64,000 nucleotides of DNA from Palsa-883 sp963847615 (GTDB lineage Bacteria; Pseudomonadota; Alphaproteobacteria; Acetobacterales; Acetobacteraceae). The number at the start of each line of letters is the position of its first letter. Within the stretch, counting starts at the first letter, position 1. A program made the position numbers and the translations under genes. The DNA is taken from NCBI GenBank assembly GCA_963847615.1, contig CAWKAN010000025.1, forward strand, positions 1 to 64,000, given 5' to 3'. Shown here in pieces: positions 7,944 through 17,087 of this stretch. The notes under the pieces are model-generated. The model saw only the letters and a list, made by a program, of their open reading frames with translations. It did no database searches and was not told the origin of the DNA.

Positions 7944-10544
7944 CTATCGGGCGAACATCTCGCGCAGCAGATCGGCCAATTGCGCCGCGCGATAGGGCTT
8001 CGCAAGCACGCGAATCGCCACGCCGAGCGCGGCGATCCTGTCGCCGATTTGCGTTGCCGAGAAGCCCGAGGTCAGCACAACCTTGATGTCGGGCCAGCGC
8101 TCCAGGACGCGCCGCGCCAGCTCGACCCCGTCGATTGGCCCGGGCATGACGATGTCGGTCAGCACCAGGTCAACCGTCGCGTCCTCGATGATCTGCAACG
8201 CCGCGGCGGGGGTGTCGGCTTCCAGCGCGCGGTAGCCGAGCTGGCGCACCTGGCGCAGCACGGTGCGGCGCAGCGCCGCGTCGTCCTCGACCACCAGCAC
8301 GGTCTGGCCGCTGCCGCCGGCGGCCGCCGCCTCGCGCGCCGCGGTTTGACCCTGCGGCTGGCTGGCGCGCGGCAGGTAGAGCTGGAAGGTCGCGCCGGCC
8401 CCGGGGCTGCTGCGCACGTCAACATGGCCGCCGGACTGCTTGATGAAGCCGAACACCATGCTCAGGCCGAGACCGGTGCCCTTGCCGACCTCCTTGGTGG
8501 TGAAGAACGGCTCGAAGATCCGTTCGAGGTGCTCCGCCGGCACGCCCGGCCCGGTGTCGCTCACCACGATCACGGCGTATTCGCCCGGCGGCGCGCCGGC
8601 GCGGGCGGCTTCGCTGGCGGCGTCCAGGCGGCGATTGGTCGTGGCGATCAGCAGCCGGCCACCCGCTGGCATGGCGTCGCGCGCGTTGTTGGCGAGGTTG
8701 ATCAGCGCGGCATGGAGTTGCGTGGGGTCGGCCACCACCGGCCACAGCTCCGGCGCGAGATCGACGACGACGTCGATGTCTTCGCCCAGGGTGCGCCGCA
8801 GCAGTTGCGCCACCTCGGTGAGCAGCGCGTTCGCATCGATCCGGGTCGGGCGCAGCGGTTGGCGTCGCGCGAAGGCCAGCAATCGCTGGGTCAGATCGGC
8901 GCCCATCAGGGCGGCTTCGAGCAATTCCCGCGCCACCTCCCGCGCGATCCCGTCCACGTCGGGTTGGCCGAGCAGCAGATCGAGATTGCCGATGATGATG
9001 CCGAGCAGGTTGTTGAAGTCGTGCGCCACGCCGCCGGTCAGGTGGCCGATGGCCTCCATCTTCTGCACCTGGCGGACCTGTTCCTCGGCCTGGTCGCGCG
9101 CCTGCTCGGCCAGTTCCCGGGCGGTGACGTCAACCGACGAGACGATGTGGTAACGTCGTCGGCCGGCGTGGTCCGCCACGCTGGTGACGTCCAACTGGGC
9201 GGTGAAGACCGAGCCGTCCTGGCGACATTGCGCCGCGTCGAACGTAACGTGACCAGAACGGTCCGCCGCGGCCCATTGTTCCCGCGCCCGCGCCTGGTGG
9301 TCGGGGGGAAAACGGTCGATCATCGCGGTTCCCGCCAACGCCTCCGGCAGCGTGCCGCGTTCGGCGGCGTAGGCGGGATTGGCGGCAATGATGGCGCCCG
9401 TCTCGGGGTCGCTGACGGCGATGCCGAAACCGGCATTGGCGAAGACGTCGGCCCAGCGCCGGCGTTCGGCCGCGGCGCGCCGCCGCGCCGTGATGTCCTC
9501 GCGAAACAGCATGATACCGCCGACCACCCCGGGGGAGACGTACCAGGGCCGCGCCTCCCACCGGACCAGCGCGCTGGTCCCGTCGGCCAGGGTCACCTGT
9601 TCGGCTTCGGAATGGCGTACCGCACCGCCCTGCACCTCGGCAAACGCGGCGCGCATTGCCGGCGATTGCGCAACGAAGTCGTCGCGCCGCCGCCCGGCCA
9701 GGTCCTGCTCGGCCAGCCCCAGATCGGCGCGATAGCGGCGGCTCGCGGCAAGGTAGCGCATCTCGTGGTCGAACATGGCGATCCCGGCCGGCGCCTGCTC
9801 AATGAAGCTGCGCAGCCGTGCCGCGGCCTGGCTCTGCTCCTGATAGGCCTCGGCAAGCCTGCTGCGCATCGTGTTCAGCGCGCGGACCAGCCGATCCAGC
9901 ACGTCGGGTTTGTGGCCCGCGCGGCGGCGGCGCTTGAGGACGTAGGGCGGCGCGGTCAGCCCCGCCGGGTCCTGGCCTTCGGCAAATCCGGCGATGTCGT
10001 AGACATGGCGGGTGATCATGACCTGAAACATCACCAGGATGAAAAACCCGACGAAGGTCGTTTTGATGGCATTGCCAACCAGTATCTGCACGATGCGATC
10101 GCGCAGATGGTGGTAGACGGCATCCAGGCTGGCGACCACCTCCAGCTCGCCGATGGTGACCGGCCGGTTGCGATAGGTCCGTTCGAGCGTATAGCGTCGT
10201 TCCAGCACACGCGTCGCCTGTGGCCTGCCGCTCTGCCAGCGCGGCTTGGCGTCGATCAGGATGCGTGCCGCTTCGATGTCGGGGATCTGGGCGATCCCCT
10301 CCAGCTCCTCCCGGACCTCGGTCTCGTCCATGATCCACACGCTGTCGATCAGTTGCGGCAGGCGGGTCCGGCCGATTTCGCCAAAGCGTTCGTCGATCTG
10401 CCCCACCGCCGTGTTGTACTCGTCGCGCAACTGCAACACGGTGATGGCCAGGGTGATGACCGAGCTGAACAGGATGATCGAGAGTGCAAGGCGGCGGGCG
10501 ATGCCGTTGCCGTTGACCAGCGCCTGCCAGGTGTCCTTGAACAC
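7944..10544 (-). CDS. Hybrid sensor histidine kinase with PAS domains and receiver
   Basis: The 866-residue inner-membrane protein has a transmembrane helix near residue 20, an extracytoplasmic segment of about 130 residues and a second helix near 165. Two PAS domains follow (about 250-370 and 375-490), then a HisKA dimerisation helix with GHLTGGVAHDFNNLLG (phospho-acceptor His near 507). The HATPase domain has NLANNARDAM, SDTGPGVP and GKGTGLGLSMVFG. A C-terminal receiver has LVLTDIVMPG (Asp near 796) and a TSG..KPY end. The GTG start shares one base with the stop of the upstream binding-protein gene, so the two are translationally coupled and probably form one sensing unit. Confidence 0.9.
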   Translation of the reverse strand: MFKDTWQALVNGNGIARRLALSIILFSSVITLAITVLQLRDEYNTAVGQIDERFGEIGRTRLPQLIDSVWIMDETEVREELEGIAQIPDIEAARILIDAKPRWQSGRPQATRVLERRYTLERTYRNRPVTIGELEVVASLDAVYHHLRDRIVQILVGNAIKTTFVGFFILVMFQVMITRHVYDIAGFAEGQDPAGLTAPPYVLKRRRRAGHKPDVLDRLVRALNTMRSRLAEAYQEQSQAAARLRSFIEQAPAGIAMFDHEMRYLAASRRYRADLGLAEQDLAGRRRDDFVAQSPAMRAAFAEVQGGAVRHSEAEQVTLADGTSALVRWEARPWYVSPGVVGGIMLFREDITARRRAAAERRRWADVFANAGFGIAVSDPETGAIIAANPAYAAERGTLPEALAGTAMIDRFPPDHQARAREQWAAADRSGHVTFDAAQCRQDGSVFTAQLDVTSVADHAGRRRYHIVSSVDVTARELAEQARDQAEEQVRQVQKMEAIGHLTGGVAHDFNNLLGIIIGNLDLLLGQPDVDGIAREVARELLEAALMGADLTQRLLAFARRQPLRPTRIDANALLTEVAQLLRRTLGEDIDVVVDLAPELWPVVADPTQLHAALINLANNARDAMPAGGRLLIATTNRRLDAASEAARAGAPPGEYAVIVVSDTGPGVPAEHLERIFEPFFTTKEVGKGTGLGLSMVFGFIKQSGGHVDVRSSPGAGATFQLYLPRASQPQGQTAAREAAAAGGSGQTVLVVEDDAALRRTVLRQVRQLGYRALEADTPAAALQIIEDATVDLVLTDIVMPGPIDGVELARRVLERWPDIKVVLTSGFSATQIGDRIAALGVAIRVLAKPYRAAQLADLLREMFAR

Positions 10545-11308
10545 TAGTGGTCGGCTTGCTGTTCAAGCGGCTGCAGGATGCGCCGGAACATCCGGTCGTA
10601 GCTGCCGTCGGCCTTCATGCCCGCGATGGCCTGCGCGAGGCGCGGGACCAGTGGCGCCCAACGGCGATTCAAGTACATGAACAGCGGCTGGCTGGCGAAG
10701 GGCGGTGCGAGGACGTGCACCGGGATGCCGAGCTGGCGTGCCGTCCACAGCCCCTGCCAACGGTCATACAGCACCACGTCCGCGCGCCGGTTCTTGAGCA
10801 GGGTGAACAACAGCGTGGCGTCGCTGACCGCGACAAGTTCCGCGACGCCAACGACGTTGCTCTCGTAGATCTTCCATCCCGTCACCATGCCGACGGCATA
10901 GGGCCGCAGGGCGGCCCAGCTGGAGGCCGGAAACTCCAGGCCGGTGGTATAGCCGACGAATTCGAAGGTCATCATGCTTTCCGGAACGCGCACCAGGTTG
11001 GGATACTGCGCTTCCAGGCCGGCGACGCGCGTCAGATCGCCATCGTCCAGACCGGCGTTGACATTCACGATGGCTCGTTCCGCCGGCAAGGCGGTCACCG
11101 AGACATCGATGCCAAGCCGCGAAAACGCTTCGCGTGCAACCGATGCGGTAAAGCCCGGATGTTCGCCGTCGGGTGCCAGCGGCGGGCCCGCGCCGGTCAC
11201 CAGCGACAGCGTTTCCGCCGCGGCGCCGCGATCGCCGGCCAGCAGGCACCAGGCCAGGAGACCGAGTGCCGCGCGAAAGGCGAGTCCATGCGTCGCTCGG
11301 ATTGTCAC
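10544..11308 (-). CDS. Extracellular solute-binding protein (family 3-like)
   Basis: The 254-residue protein has a signal peptide (basic MTIRATHG, hydrophobic FRAALGLLAWCLLA, cleavage near AAAETL). A SBP_bac_3-type fold follows: GEHPGFTASVAREAFSRLGID, then LPAERAIVNVNAGLDDGDL and LLKNRRADVVLYDRW. Members bind amino acids or small acids in the periplasm. No permease or ATPase is nearby. It is joined by a one-base overlap to a hybrid histidine kinase with a periplasmic segment, so it probably serves as a ligand-sensing subunit for that kinase rather than in transport. Confidence 0.75.
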   Translation of the reverse strand: MTIRATHGLAFRAALGLLAWCLLAGDRGAAAETLSLVTGAGPPLAPDGEHPGFTASVAREAFSRLGIDVSVTALPAERAIVNVNAGLDDGDLTRVAGLEAQYPNLVRVPESMMTFEFVGYTTGLEFPASSWAALRPYAVGMVTGWKIYESNVVGVAELVAVSDATLLFTLLKNRRADVVLYDRWQGLWTARQLGIPVHVLAPPFASQPLFMYLNRRWAPLVPRLAQAIAGMKADGSYDRMFRRILQPLEQQADH

Positions 11309-12336
11309 AAATTGTTTCTCGGCCTGATACTCGCGGTTGATGCCAGCGTGGTATCATGGCGCTGGTGGAATGTCTGGCCCGCTGTCAAAAGACGGCACGG
11401 CAAGAGCCACCGGCCGAGACTACGCGGCCGGACCATGCGGTTCAAGCAAACTGCGTCCTGCGTGGCTTGCATGCGGCTCTGCGTGGCCTGCATGCGGGGG
11501 CGCGAAAGTGGCGCGCGGCATCGGCCGTGTTTGACGCCTCCGCCTGGCATGCCGCCGGTCAGCGGAACGCCTTGCCGGCCGGCGGCATCACGCGGGTCCG
11601 CCGGTGGGTCCGCCGCGACACCGGCGGGGTGTTCGTCGTCCCCGACGCGCTGAGCGGGCGCGCGGGTAACCGCCGCGGGTCACGGTCCCGCGGGAATCGG
11701 CCGACCCGCGAGACGCCGGGGACGTTGCCTGCTCGGTGCGGGTCCATTCCGGGATTTCCAGGCTGGGCGTGCTGCGCAACGAACCGATCGGGCGGCGACG
11801 CGCAGCGCTTTGCAAAGCCCCGGCCAAGCCGTCCGCGGTCGTGGCACGGCGCATGTCACCGATGTCCGTGCGATGCCGCATCCTTCGACCGGCGAGTCCC
11901 GCGATCGGCTGATCCGCCGGTTCGCGCCCCCCTGCCAGGCGCGGACCTGGCCGTCCAACGCCAAGCCCCGTTGGCGACCCTGGCGCCGGCGCAGCCGGGT
12001 TTTCGTCCCACGCTCCCTCCTCCCGATCGCCCGCACAGACCAGACGCAGGCCAGAGGCTCCGCCGGCGCCTGCACTCGGGCTTGGCCCCAGGGGGTGGTC
12101 CCGGGGGGCGGTCCCGGGGGGCAACACCCGTCCGGCGGATTTCACGGCGGCGCCTTCGGCTGCCTTCGTGCGCCCGCTGGCCCCGGGTCAGTACAGGGTG
12201 GCCCGGGCGCGGCCGAGGTGGCGCGTGGGCGTCGGCGTGCGAGGTCACCGGTTGGCGCTGCCCTCGGCCCGCCCCACGCAAACGTGATCGTCTGCCACGG
12301 TGGCCGCGGCGGCGACCGCCGGAAACCCGGCGCCGA
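11309..12336. other. Long GC-rich intergenic region, no gene recognised
   Basis: About 1 kb between the binding-protein gene and the FNR-like box of hsp20. Several long frames are open (for example 11356-12444 plus), but they have Arg/Ala/Pro-rich, non-family translations and conflict on both strands. A short direct repeat (GTGGCTTGCATGCGG and CGTGGCCTGCATGCGG) sits at about 11461-11500. Decayed sequence is possible. I cannot support a gene. Confidence 0.4.
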
Positions 12337-12350
12337 TTGACCTGGATCAA
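12337..12350. promoter_or_regulatory. FNR/FixK/Anr-type box
   Basis: TTGACCTGGATCAA matches the TTGAT-N4-ATCAA palindrome recognised by FNR/FixK/Anr regulators with one mismatch. It is centred about 76 bp upstream of the hsp20 start codon, a plausible activating position if transcription starts near 12385. This suggests that the chaperone is induced under low oxygen. The regulator itself is not in the window. Confidence 0.55.
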
Positions 12351-12419
12351 TGCCCTGCAAGCGGCGAAAGTTGCAGTTTGTGCCCGCAACGTCGTCACCC
12401 AAATCCGAAGGAGGCGAGG

Positions 12420-12941
12420 ATGGCAAATATGCCGGTTGAAGTGAAGCGAACCGCACCTGCGCCTGCCCCGGCGGCGGCTGCGCCGGACGCGTGGCGCTCC
12501 TTCCGCACCGAGATGGACCGCGTGTTCGACCGCTTCGCGAGCGGTTTCGCCATGCCGTCATTCGGCCGCGTGTTCGACCTGGTGCCGAGCTTCCGGACCG
12601 AGTTCACCCTGCCGACGCCGGCAGTGGACATCACCGAGGACGACGCCAACTACAAGGTAACCGCCGAGTTGCCCGGCATGGACGAGAAGAACATCGAGGT
12701 CACGCTGACCGACGACATGTTGACCATCAAGGGCGAGAAGACCGCGGAGACCGAGAAGAAGGACAAGAACACCTATCTGTCGGAGCGTTGCTATGGCGCA
12801 TTCCAGCGCTCCTTCGTGGTGCCGGAGGGGGTCAAGGGCGACCAGATCACGGCCGACTTCGCCAAGGGCGTGCTGACGGTCACGCTGCCCAAGGCGGCGC
12901 CGGCGCAGAAGAAGACCATCGAGGTGAAGAAAGCCGCCTAG
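12420..12941 (+). CDS. Hsp20/alpha-crystallin family small heat-shock protein
   Basis: The 173-residue protein has a variable, Ala/Pro-rich N-terminus. An alpha-crystallin domain follows: PAVDITEDDANYKVTAELPGM near residue 70, then ITLTIKGEK-type strands and ERCYGAFQRSFVVPEGV, ending GVLTVTLPKAAPAQKK. Small heat-shock proteins hold unfolding proteins in soluble oligomers without ATP. The start at 12420 follows GGAGGCGAGG. It is a single-gene unit with an FNR-like box about 70 bp upstream. The usual C-terminal IxI motif is not obvious; KKTIEVKK ends the chain. Confidence 0.92.
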   Translation: MANMPVEVKRTAPAPAPAAAAPDAWRSFRTEMDRVFDRFASGFAMPSFGRVFDLVPSFRTEFTLPTPAVDITEDDANYKVTAELPGMDEKNIEVTLTDDMLTIKGEKTAETEKKDKNTYLSERCYGAFQRSFVVPEGVKGDQITADFAKGVLTVTLPKAAPAQKKTIEVKKAA

Positions 12942-13134
12942 CGGCTCTTCATCGGGGCTTCCTGCCTGTCCCGCCCTCGGGATGCGGCAGGTGGCGGGGC
13001 GTGTCGCGACGGTCAGTCCCCTCCGGCCGTTTGCGACCGCCTCGCGCGTTTTTGGGCCTTGCATGCCGCCCGCTTCGCTCGCGTTGCAAGCGGCGGGCTG
13101 AGCGGTGGGCCGGAGCACGGCCGTCAGCGGCACT

Positions 13135-14262
13135 TTAAGCCGCGGCGAATTCCGCGCGGATCGCCGCCGTGTGCGCGCCGACCGCGGGCACCGGTCCCAG
13201 GGTGCGCGGCCCGTCGCTGGTCAGCACCGGGGGCGCGGCAATGGAGACGTCACCGTTCGGCGTGGCGACGCTGGCGCGGCGCAGCGCGGGGTGGTGGGCG
13301 AATTCGGCAACCGTGTTGACGAAGCCATAGGCGGTGTTGGCGGCACGCAGCCTGGTCGCCGCCTGGTCGCGGGTCAGCTTGGCGAAGGCGGCGCCGACAT
13401 GGGCGTCGACCCGGGCGCGGTTGGCGACGCGGATCACGTTGGATTCGAACCCGGGGCGGTGCGGCAGGTCGGGCTCGCCCAGGAAACGGGCGCAGAATTC
13501 CACCCATTCGCGCTCGTTCTGGATCGAGATCAACACCAGCGCGCCGTCCGCGGTGGCGAAGGCGCCGTACGGGCAGATCGAGGGATGCGCCAGGCCGAGG
13601 CGTTCGGGCGCGCGCCCGGTGCCCTCGTAGAACAGCAGCGGCACGTTCATCCAGTCGGCCATGCCGTCGAACAGGCTGACCTTCAGCCCGGTGCCCTGCC
13701 CGGTGATGCCGCGGGCGATCAGCGCCTCCAGCACGCCGGCATGCGCCGCCATGCCGCAGGCGATGTCGCAGGCCGAGACGCCGACGCGCCCCGGGCCGGC
13801 CGGGTGGCCGCTGATCATCGCCAGGCCGGATTCCGCTTGCACCAGCAGGTCGTAGGCCTTCATCGTTGCGTAGTCGCCGCTATCGCCGTAGCCGGAGATG
13901 TTGACGGTGATCAGCCGCTTGTAGCGCTCGCGCAACGCATCGGCGGCGAAACCGGCGCGCGCCGCCGCGCCGGGGGCGAGGTTCTGGATGAACACGTCGG
14001 CGCGGGCGAGAATGCGGTGCAGCAGCGCCGCGTCGTCGGCGTGCTTGATGTCGGCGACCAGGGATTGCTTGCCGCGGTTCAGCCAGACGAAGTAGCTGGA
14101 CAGACCCTTGGCCGCGGTGTCGTAGCCGCGCGCGAAGTCGCCTTCCGGGCGCTCGATCTTGATGACGCGGGCGCCGGCATCGGCCAGGCGCGAACTGCAA
14201 TAGGGCGCCGCGACGGCCTGTTCGAGTGCCACGACCAGCAGGCCTTCGAGCGGACGCCGCAT
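13135..14262 (-). CDS. CaiB/BaiF class III CoA-transferase
   Basis: The 375-residue protein begins MRRPLEGLLVVALEQAVAAP and carries class III features: GARVIKIERPEGDFARGYD near residue 35, LNRGKQSLVADIK near 65, LITVNISGYGDSGDY near 125 and SACDIACGMAAHAG near 165, containing the expected catalytic Asp. Such enzymes move CoA between organic acids through an aspartyl-CoA intermediate. Its ATG overlaps the TGA of the upstream acyl-CoA dehydrogenase by one base, so the two are co-translated. The transferase probably activates the substrate that the dehydrogenase oxidises. The acid is not identifiable from sequence. Confidence 0.88.
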   Translation of the reverse strand: MRRPLEGLLVVALEQAVAAPYCSSRLADAGARVIKIERPEGDFARGYDTAAKGLSSYFVWLNRGKQSLVADIKHADDAALLHRILARADVFIQNLAPGAAARAGFAADALRERYKRLITVNISGYGDSGDYATMKAYDLLVQAESGLAMISGHPAGPGRVGVSACDIACGMAAHAGVLEALIARGITGQGTGLKVSLFDGMADWMNVPLLFYEGTGRAPERLGLAHPSICPYGAFATADGALVLISIQNEREWVEFCARFLGEPDLPHRPGFESNVIRVANRARVDAHVGAAFAKLTRDQAATRLRAANTAYGFVNTVAEFAHHPALRRASVATPNGDVSIAAPPVLTSDGPRTLGPVPAVGAHTAAIRAEFAAA

Positions 14263-15428
14263 CAATAGCTGCGCGGCAGGCCGAGCACGTGCTCGGCCAG
14301 ATACGACAGGATCAGGTTGGTGCTGATCGGCGCCACCTGATACAGCCGCGTCTCGCGGAACTTGCGCTCGATGTCGTATTCCTCGGCGAAGCCGAAGCCG
14401 CCATGCGTCTGGATGCAGGCCTCGGCGGCGGCCCAGGAGGCGTCGGCGGCGAGCAGCTTGGCGGTGTTGGCTTCCTCGCCCGGCGTCAGGCCGGCTTCGA
14501 ACTTGTGGCAGCCCTCGCGCACCATCAGCTCGGCGGCGCGCATCTGCGCGTAGGCGCGCGCGATCGGGAAAGCGATGCCCTGGTTCTGCCCGATCGGGCG
14601 GCCGAACACCTTGCGCTCCTTGGCGTAGTCGGTGGCCTTGCGGATGAACCATTTGGCATCGCCGATGCTTTCGGCGGCGATCAGCAGGCGCTCGGCGTTC
14701 ATGCCGTCGAGGATGTAACGAAAGCCGCGGCCCTCCTCGCCCACCAGGTTGGCGGCGGGCACCTCCATGTTGTCGAAGAACAGCTCGCAGGAGTTGTGGT
14801 TCATCATGGTGCGGATCGGGCGGATGGTCAGGCCGTGGCCGAGCGCGGTGCGCATGTCGACGATGAAGGTGGACAGCCCGTCGGTGCGCGACTTCGCCGC
14901 CTCGCGCGATTTGGTACGGGCAAGCAACAGCATCAGGTCGGAGTGCTCGGCGCGGCTGGTCCAGACCTTCTGGCCGTTGACGATGTATTTGTCGCCTTCC
15001 TTGCGCGCGAAGGTGCGCAACGAGGTGGTGTCGGTGCCGCTGGTCGGCTCGGTGACGCCGAACGCCTGCAGGCGCAGCTCGCCGGTGGCGATCTTCGGCA
15101 GGTAGGCGGTCTTCTGCGCCGGCGAGCCGTGCCGCAGGATGGTGCCCATGATGTACATCTGCGCGTGACAGGCCGCGCCGTTGCAGCCCTCGGCGTGGAT
15201 GGTCTCCAGGATCGCCGCGGCGGCGGACAACTTCAGGCCGGCGCCGCCGTATTCCTCCGGCACCAGGGCCGCGAGGTAGCCGGCCTCGGTCAGGGCGCGG
15301 ACGAACTCGGTGGGATAGGCGCGGACCTGGTCGAGCTTGCGCCAGTATTCGCCGGGGAAGCGGGCGCACAGCTTGGCGACCTCCTGGCGGATCTCGGCAT
15401 GCGGGTCGGTGGGCATTGGGTGGTCCAT
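14262..15428 (-). CDS. Acyl-CoA dehydrogenase
   Basis: The 388-residue protein has the normal three-domain layout: an N-terminal helical domain (LVPEEYGGAG near residue 55), a middle beta domain (AFGVTEPTSGTDTTSL near 120, GQKVWTSRAEHSDL near 155) and a C-terminal helical domain (FGRPIGQNQGIAFPIA near 280, THGGFGFAEEYDIERKFRE near 345). It oxidises an acyl-CoA to the 2-enoyl-CoA using FAD. The start MDHP at 15428 is chosen over an internal ATG at 15416; both are possible. It is upstream of and coupled to a CoA-transferase. Confidence 0.9.
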   Translation of the reverse strand: MDHPMPTDPHAEIRQEVAKLCARFPGEYWRKLDQVRAYPTEFVRALTEAGYLAALVPEEYGGAGLKLSAAAAILETIHAEGCNGAACHAQMYIMGTILRHGSPAQKTAYLPKIATGELRLQAFGVTEPTSGTDTTSLRTFARKEGDKYIVNGQKVWTSRAEHSDLMLLLARTKSREAAKSRTDGLSTFIVDMRTALGHGLTIRPIRTMMNHNSCELFFDNMEVPAANLVGEEGRGFRYILDGMNAERLLIAAESIGDAKWFIRKATDYAKERKVFGRPIGQNQGIAFPIARAYAQMRAAELMVREGCHKFEAGLTPGEEANTAKLLAADASWAAAEACIQTHGGFGFAEEYDIERKFRETRLYQVAPISTNLILSYLAEHVLGLPRSY

Positions 15429-15490
15429 GCGCGGGGCTCCCGAGGCGAACCCGGGTTGCTTAGGGGACGGTTTCGGGGGGCGCAAGAAGG

Positions 15491-15770
15491 TCGGGGCTCC
15501 GCCCCGAACCCCGCCAGGGGGGCGTTGCCCCCCTGGACCCCCCACCAGAGGCAGCGAGCCTCTGGACTCCATGACTGGGAGTGTGGGGCGGGGGAGGGGG
15601 CGGGTGGGCGAGGCGAACGGGCGGCGTCCAGCATGCTGGACGCCGCCCGTTCGCCTCGCCCACCCGCCCCCTCCCCCGCCCCACACTCCCAGTGAAGGGT
15701 TCCAAGGGCTCGCCCTTGGCGGGGTTCCAAGGGGCAGCGCCCCTTGGTGGGGTCCGGGGCGAAGCCCCGG
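15491..15770. repeat. Nested-hairpin element, copy 1, with a 120-bp perfect palindrome
   Basis: Successive stem-loops lie at 15491-15507, 15514-15536, 15545-15565, 15574-15693, 15702-15719, 15727-15747 and 15754-15770. The central one (15574-15693) is a perfect palindrome with 60-base arms beginning ACTGGGAGTG and centred on GCATGC. The outer stems are CC(A)GGGG-type hairpins of 17-23 bases. A second copy at 33681 has the same outer modules in inverted orientation but a different central palindrome. A third, decayed copy is at 48702. It lies in the gap between two minus-strand genes. Confidence 0.85.
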
Positions 15771-15795
15771 CTTGCTTGCGTTCCCCCGATTTCCG

Positions 15796-16662
15796 CTACG
15801 TCGCCAGGATCCGCAGCAGCGCCGCGTTGAAAGGCTCGGCCGCCTCGTAGAACGCCCAGTGCCCGGCGCGCGGAATGATCTCGACCGCGACATCGGGGCG
15901 AGCCTGGCGCAGCAGTGCGATGCGCACGTCGAGCAGGGCGCGGTCGGCCATCTCGTGCTCGCCCCAGAAGCCGTGCACGTGGCCGTGCACAAGCGGCAAT
16001 GCGTCATGCAGCACCCGGGACATCCACATGAAACCGCTGTTGAGGCGGGCGCGCGCGGAATTCTGCTCCTGAATCTCCAAGGCCAGGGCATCGACATTAG
16101 CCGGGTCGGCGAGCATCAGGCGCAGCAGGTTGGCGCGGTGCGCCGCGATCCGTTCGTCACCGGTCTTGTCACGCACCCGCACCAGTTCGACCGATCGGTT
16201 GGGCGGGCCGAGGCCGCCGGTGCCGATCAGGCTCAGCGAGCGGACGCGCGCGGCGGCGTTCGCCGCGACCAGCCCGGCGATGACCCCGCCGTAGGAGAAG
16301 CCGACGACGTGCAGCGGCGCCGTCGCGCCGACGACCTGGTCGAGCCCGGCGCCGAGCAGCGCGGCCACCGACTCGGCGCTGACCGGATCCGGCGCGCGCG
16401 CCGAATTGCCCAGTCCCGGCAGGTCCGGCACGATGACGCTGTGGCCGTGGCTGAGCGCCGCCAGGTTGCGCACCCAATGGCGCCACGACCCGGCACCGCC
16501 ATGCACCAGCAGCACCACGGGACCGCTGCCCCAGCCGCGCCAGACCATGGTGCCCTCGCCGCACGGCGTCTCCCAGTGTCGTGCCGTGCGATCGAGCCGC
16601 TCCAGCACGGCCCGCGCCGTCGCGGCATCGGCGATCGGCGCCGTGGCCAGGATGTCGCTCAT
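15796..16662 (-). CDS. Alpha/beta hydrolase
   Basis: The 288-residue protein has the fold's oxyanion turn LLVHGGAGSWRHW near residue 50. The nucleophile elbow is GFSYGG (Ser near 122), the acid region lies near GFWGEHEMADRA, and RAGHWAFYEA carries the catalytic His near 268. It resembles C-C or ester hydrolases of the MhpC type. Start 16662 follows GGGGGGCGC; a longer frame to 16758 lacks a better signal. It may belong to the neighbouring acyl-CoA locus, perhaps as a thioesterase or C-C bond hydrolase, but the substrate is unknown. Confidence 0.85.
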   Translation of the reverse strand: MSDILATAPIADAATARAVLERLDRTARHWETPCGEGTMVWRGWGSGPVVLLVHGGAGSWRHWVRNLAALSHGHSVIVPDLPGLGNSARAPDPVSAESVAALLGAGLDQVVGATAPLHVVGFSYGGVIAGLVAANAAARVRSLSLIGTGGLGPPNRSVELVRVRDKTGDERIAAHRANLLRLMLADPANVDALALEIQEQNSARARLNSGFMWMSRVLHDALPLVHGHVHGFWGEHEMADRALLDVRIALLRQARPDVAVEIIPRAGHWAFYEAAEPFNAALLRILAT

Positions 16663-17087
16663 GCGCCCCCCGGAAGGATCGCAGGACGGAACGGCTTGTC
16701 GCGCAGTCGCACTGAAACATCCTCCTCGGTCGATCCCGCTCCGGCGATCGTTCCGCATCCCGCCACACCGGGGCCGGATGTCAGCGGGGCTCGCCGCACC
16801 GGACGGCAGGCTGCCGCGCCATGGCGAAGCCGGCCCGCGCGGCCGCAGCCGTGCCGGGCAGTGGCGCGTTGCGGCGTTTCAATGCCATGATAGCCCCGCG
16901 TGGTAAAGCCACGGGTGGAGGAGAGCGTGAGCGTTTCGTTGATGCCGAACCGCGGCAGGCCGGCGGGCGTGCCCTGCCGGCGACGCCGCATGCGGGGCCG
17001 CAAGCGGGGCTGCGCCAGGCAAGCCGCCGCCGCGCCATCGCTTGCCCGCCTCTCCCCCGACAACGCCTGCGCGAAAGGTGATCCAGC
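16663..17087. other. Intergenic region between divergent genes
   Basis: About 425 bp between the minus-strand hydrolase and the plus-strand FAS1-like hydratase, so it should hold both promoters. I see no convincing -35/-10 pair or operator. Open frames here look like shadows. Confidence 0.35.

Noticed and set aside
7935..10547. 870-codon plus-strand frame opposite the hybrid kinase
   Set aside because: It is the antisense shadow of a strongly conserved kinase gene; the translation is His/Arg/Gln-rich and resembles nothing.
11356..12444. 362-codon frame upstream of hsp20
   Set aside because: Low-complexity Arg/Pro/Ala sequence that overlaps the FNR-like box and the hsp20 start; opposing frames are equally open.
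15491..15770. CRISPR array
   Set aside because: The repeated units are hairpins of differing sequence, not identical repeats with unique spacers. No array of regular period with spacers is seen in the window.
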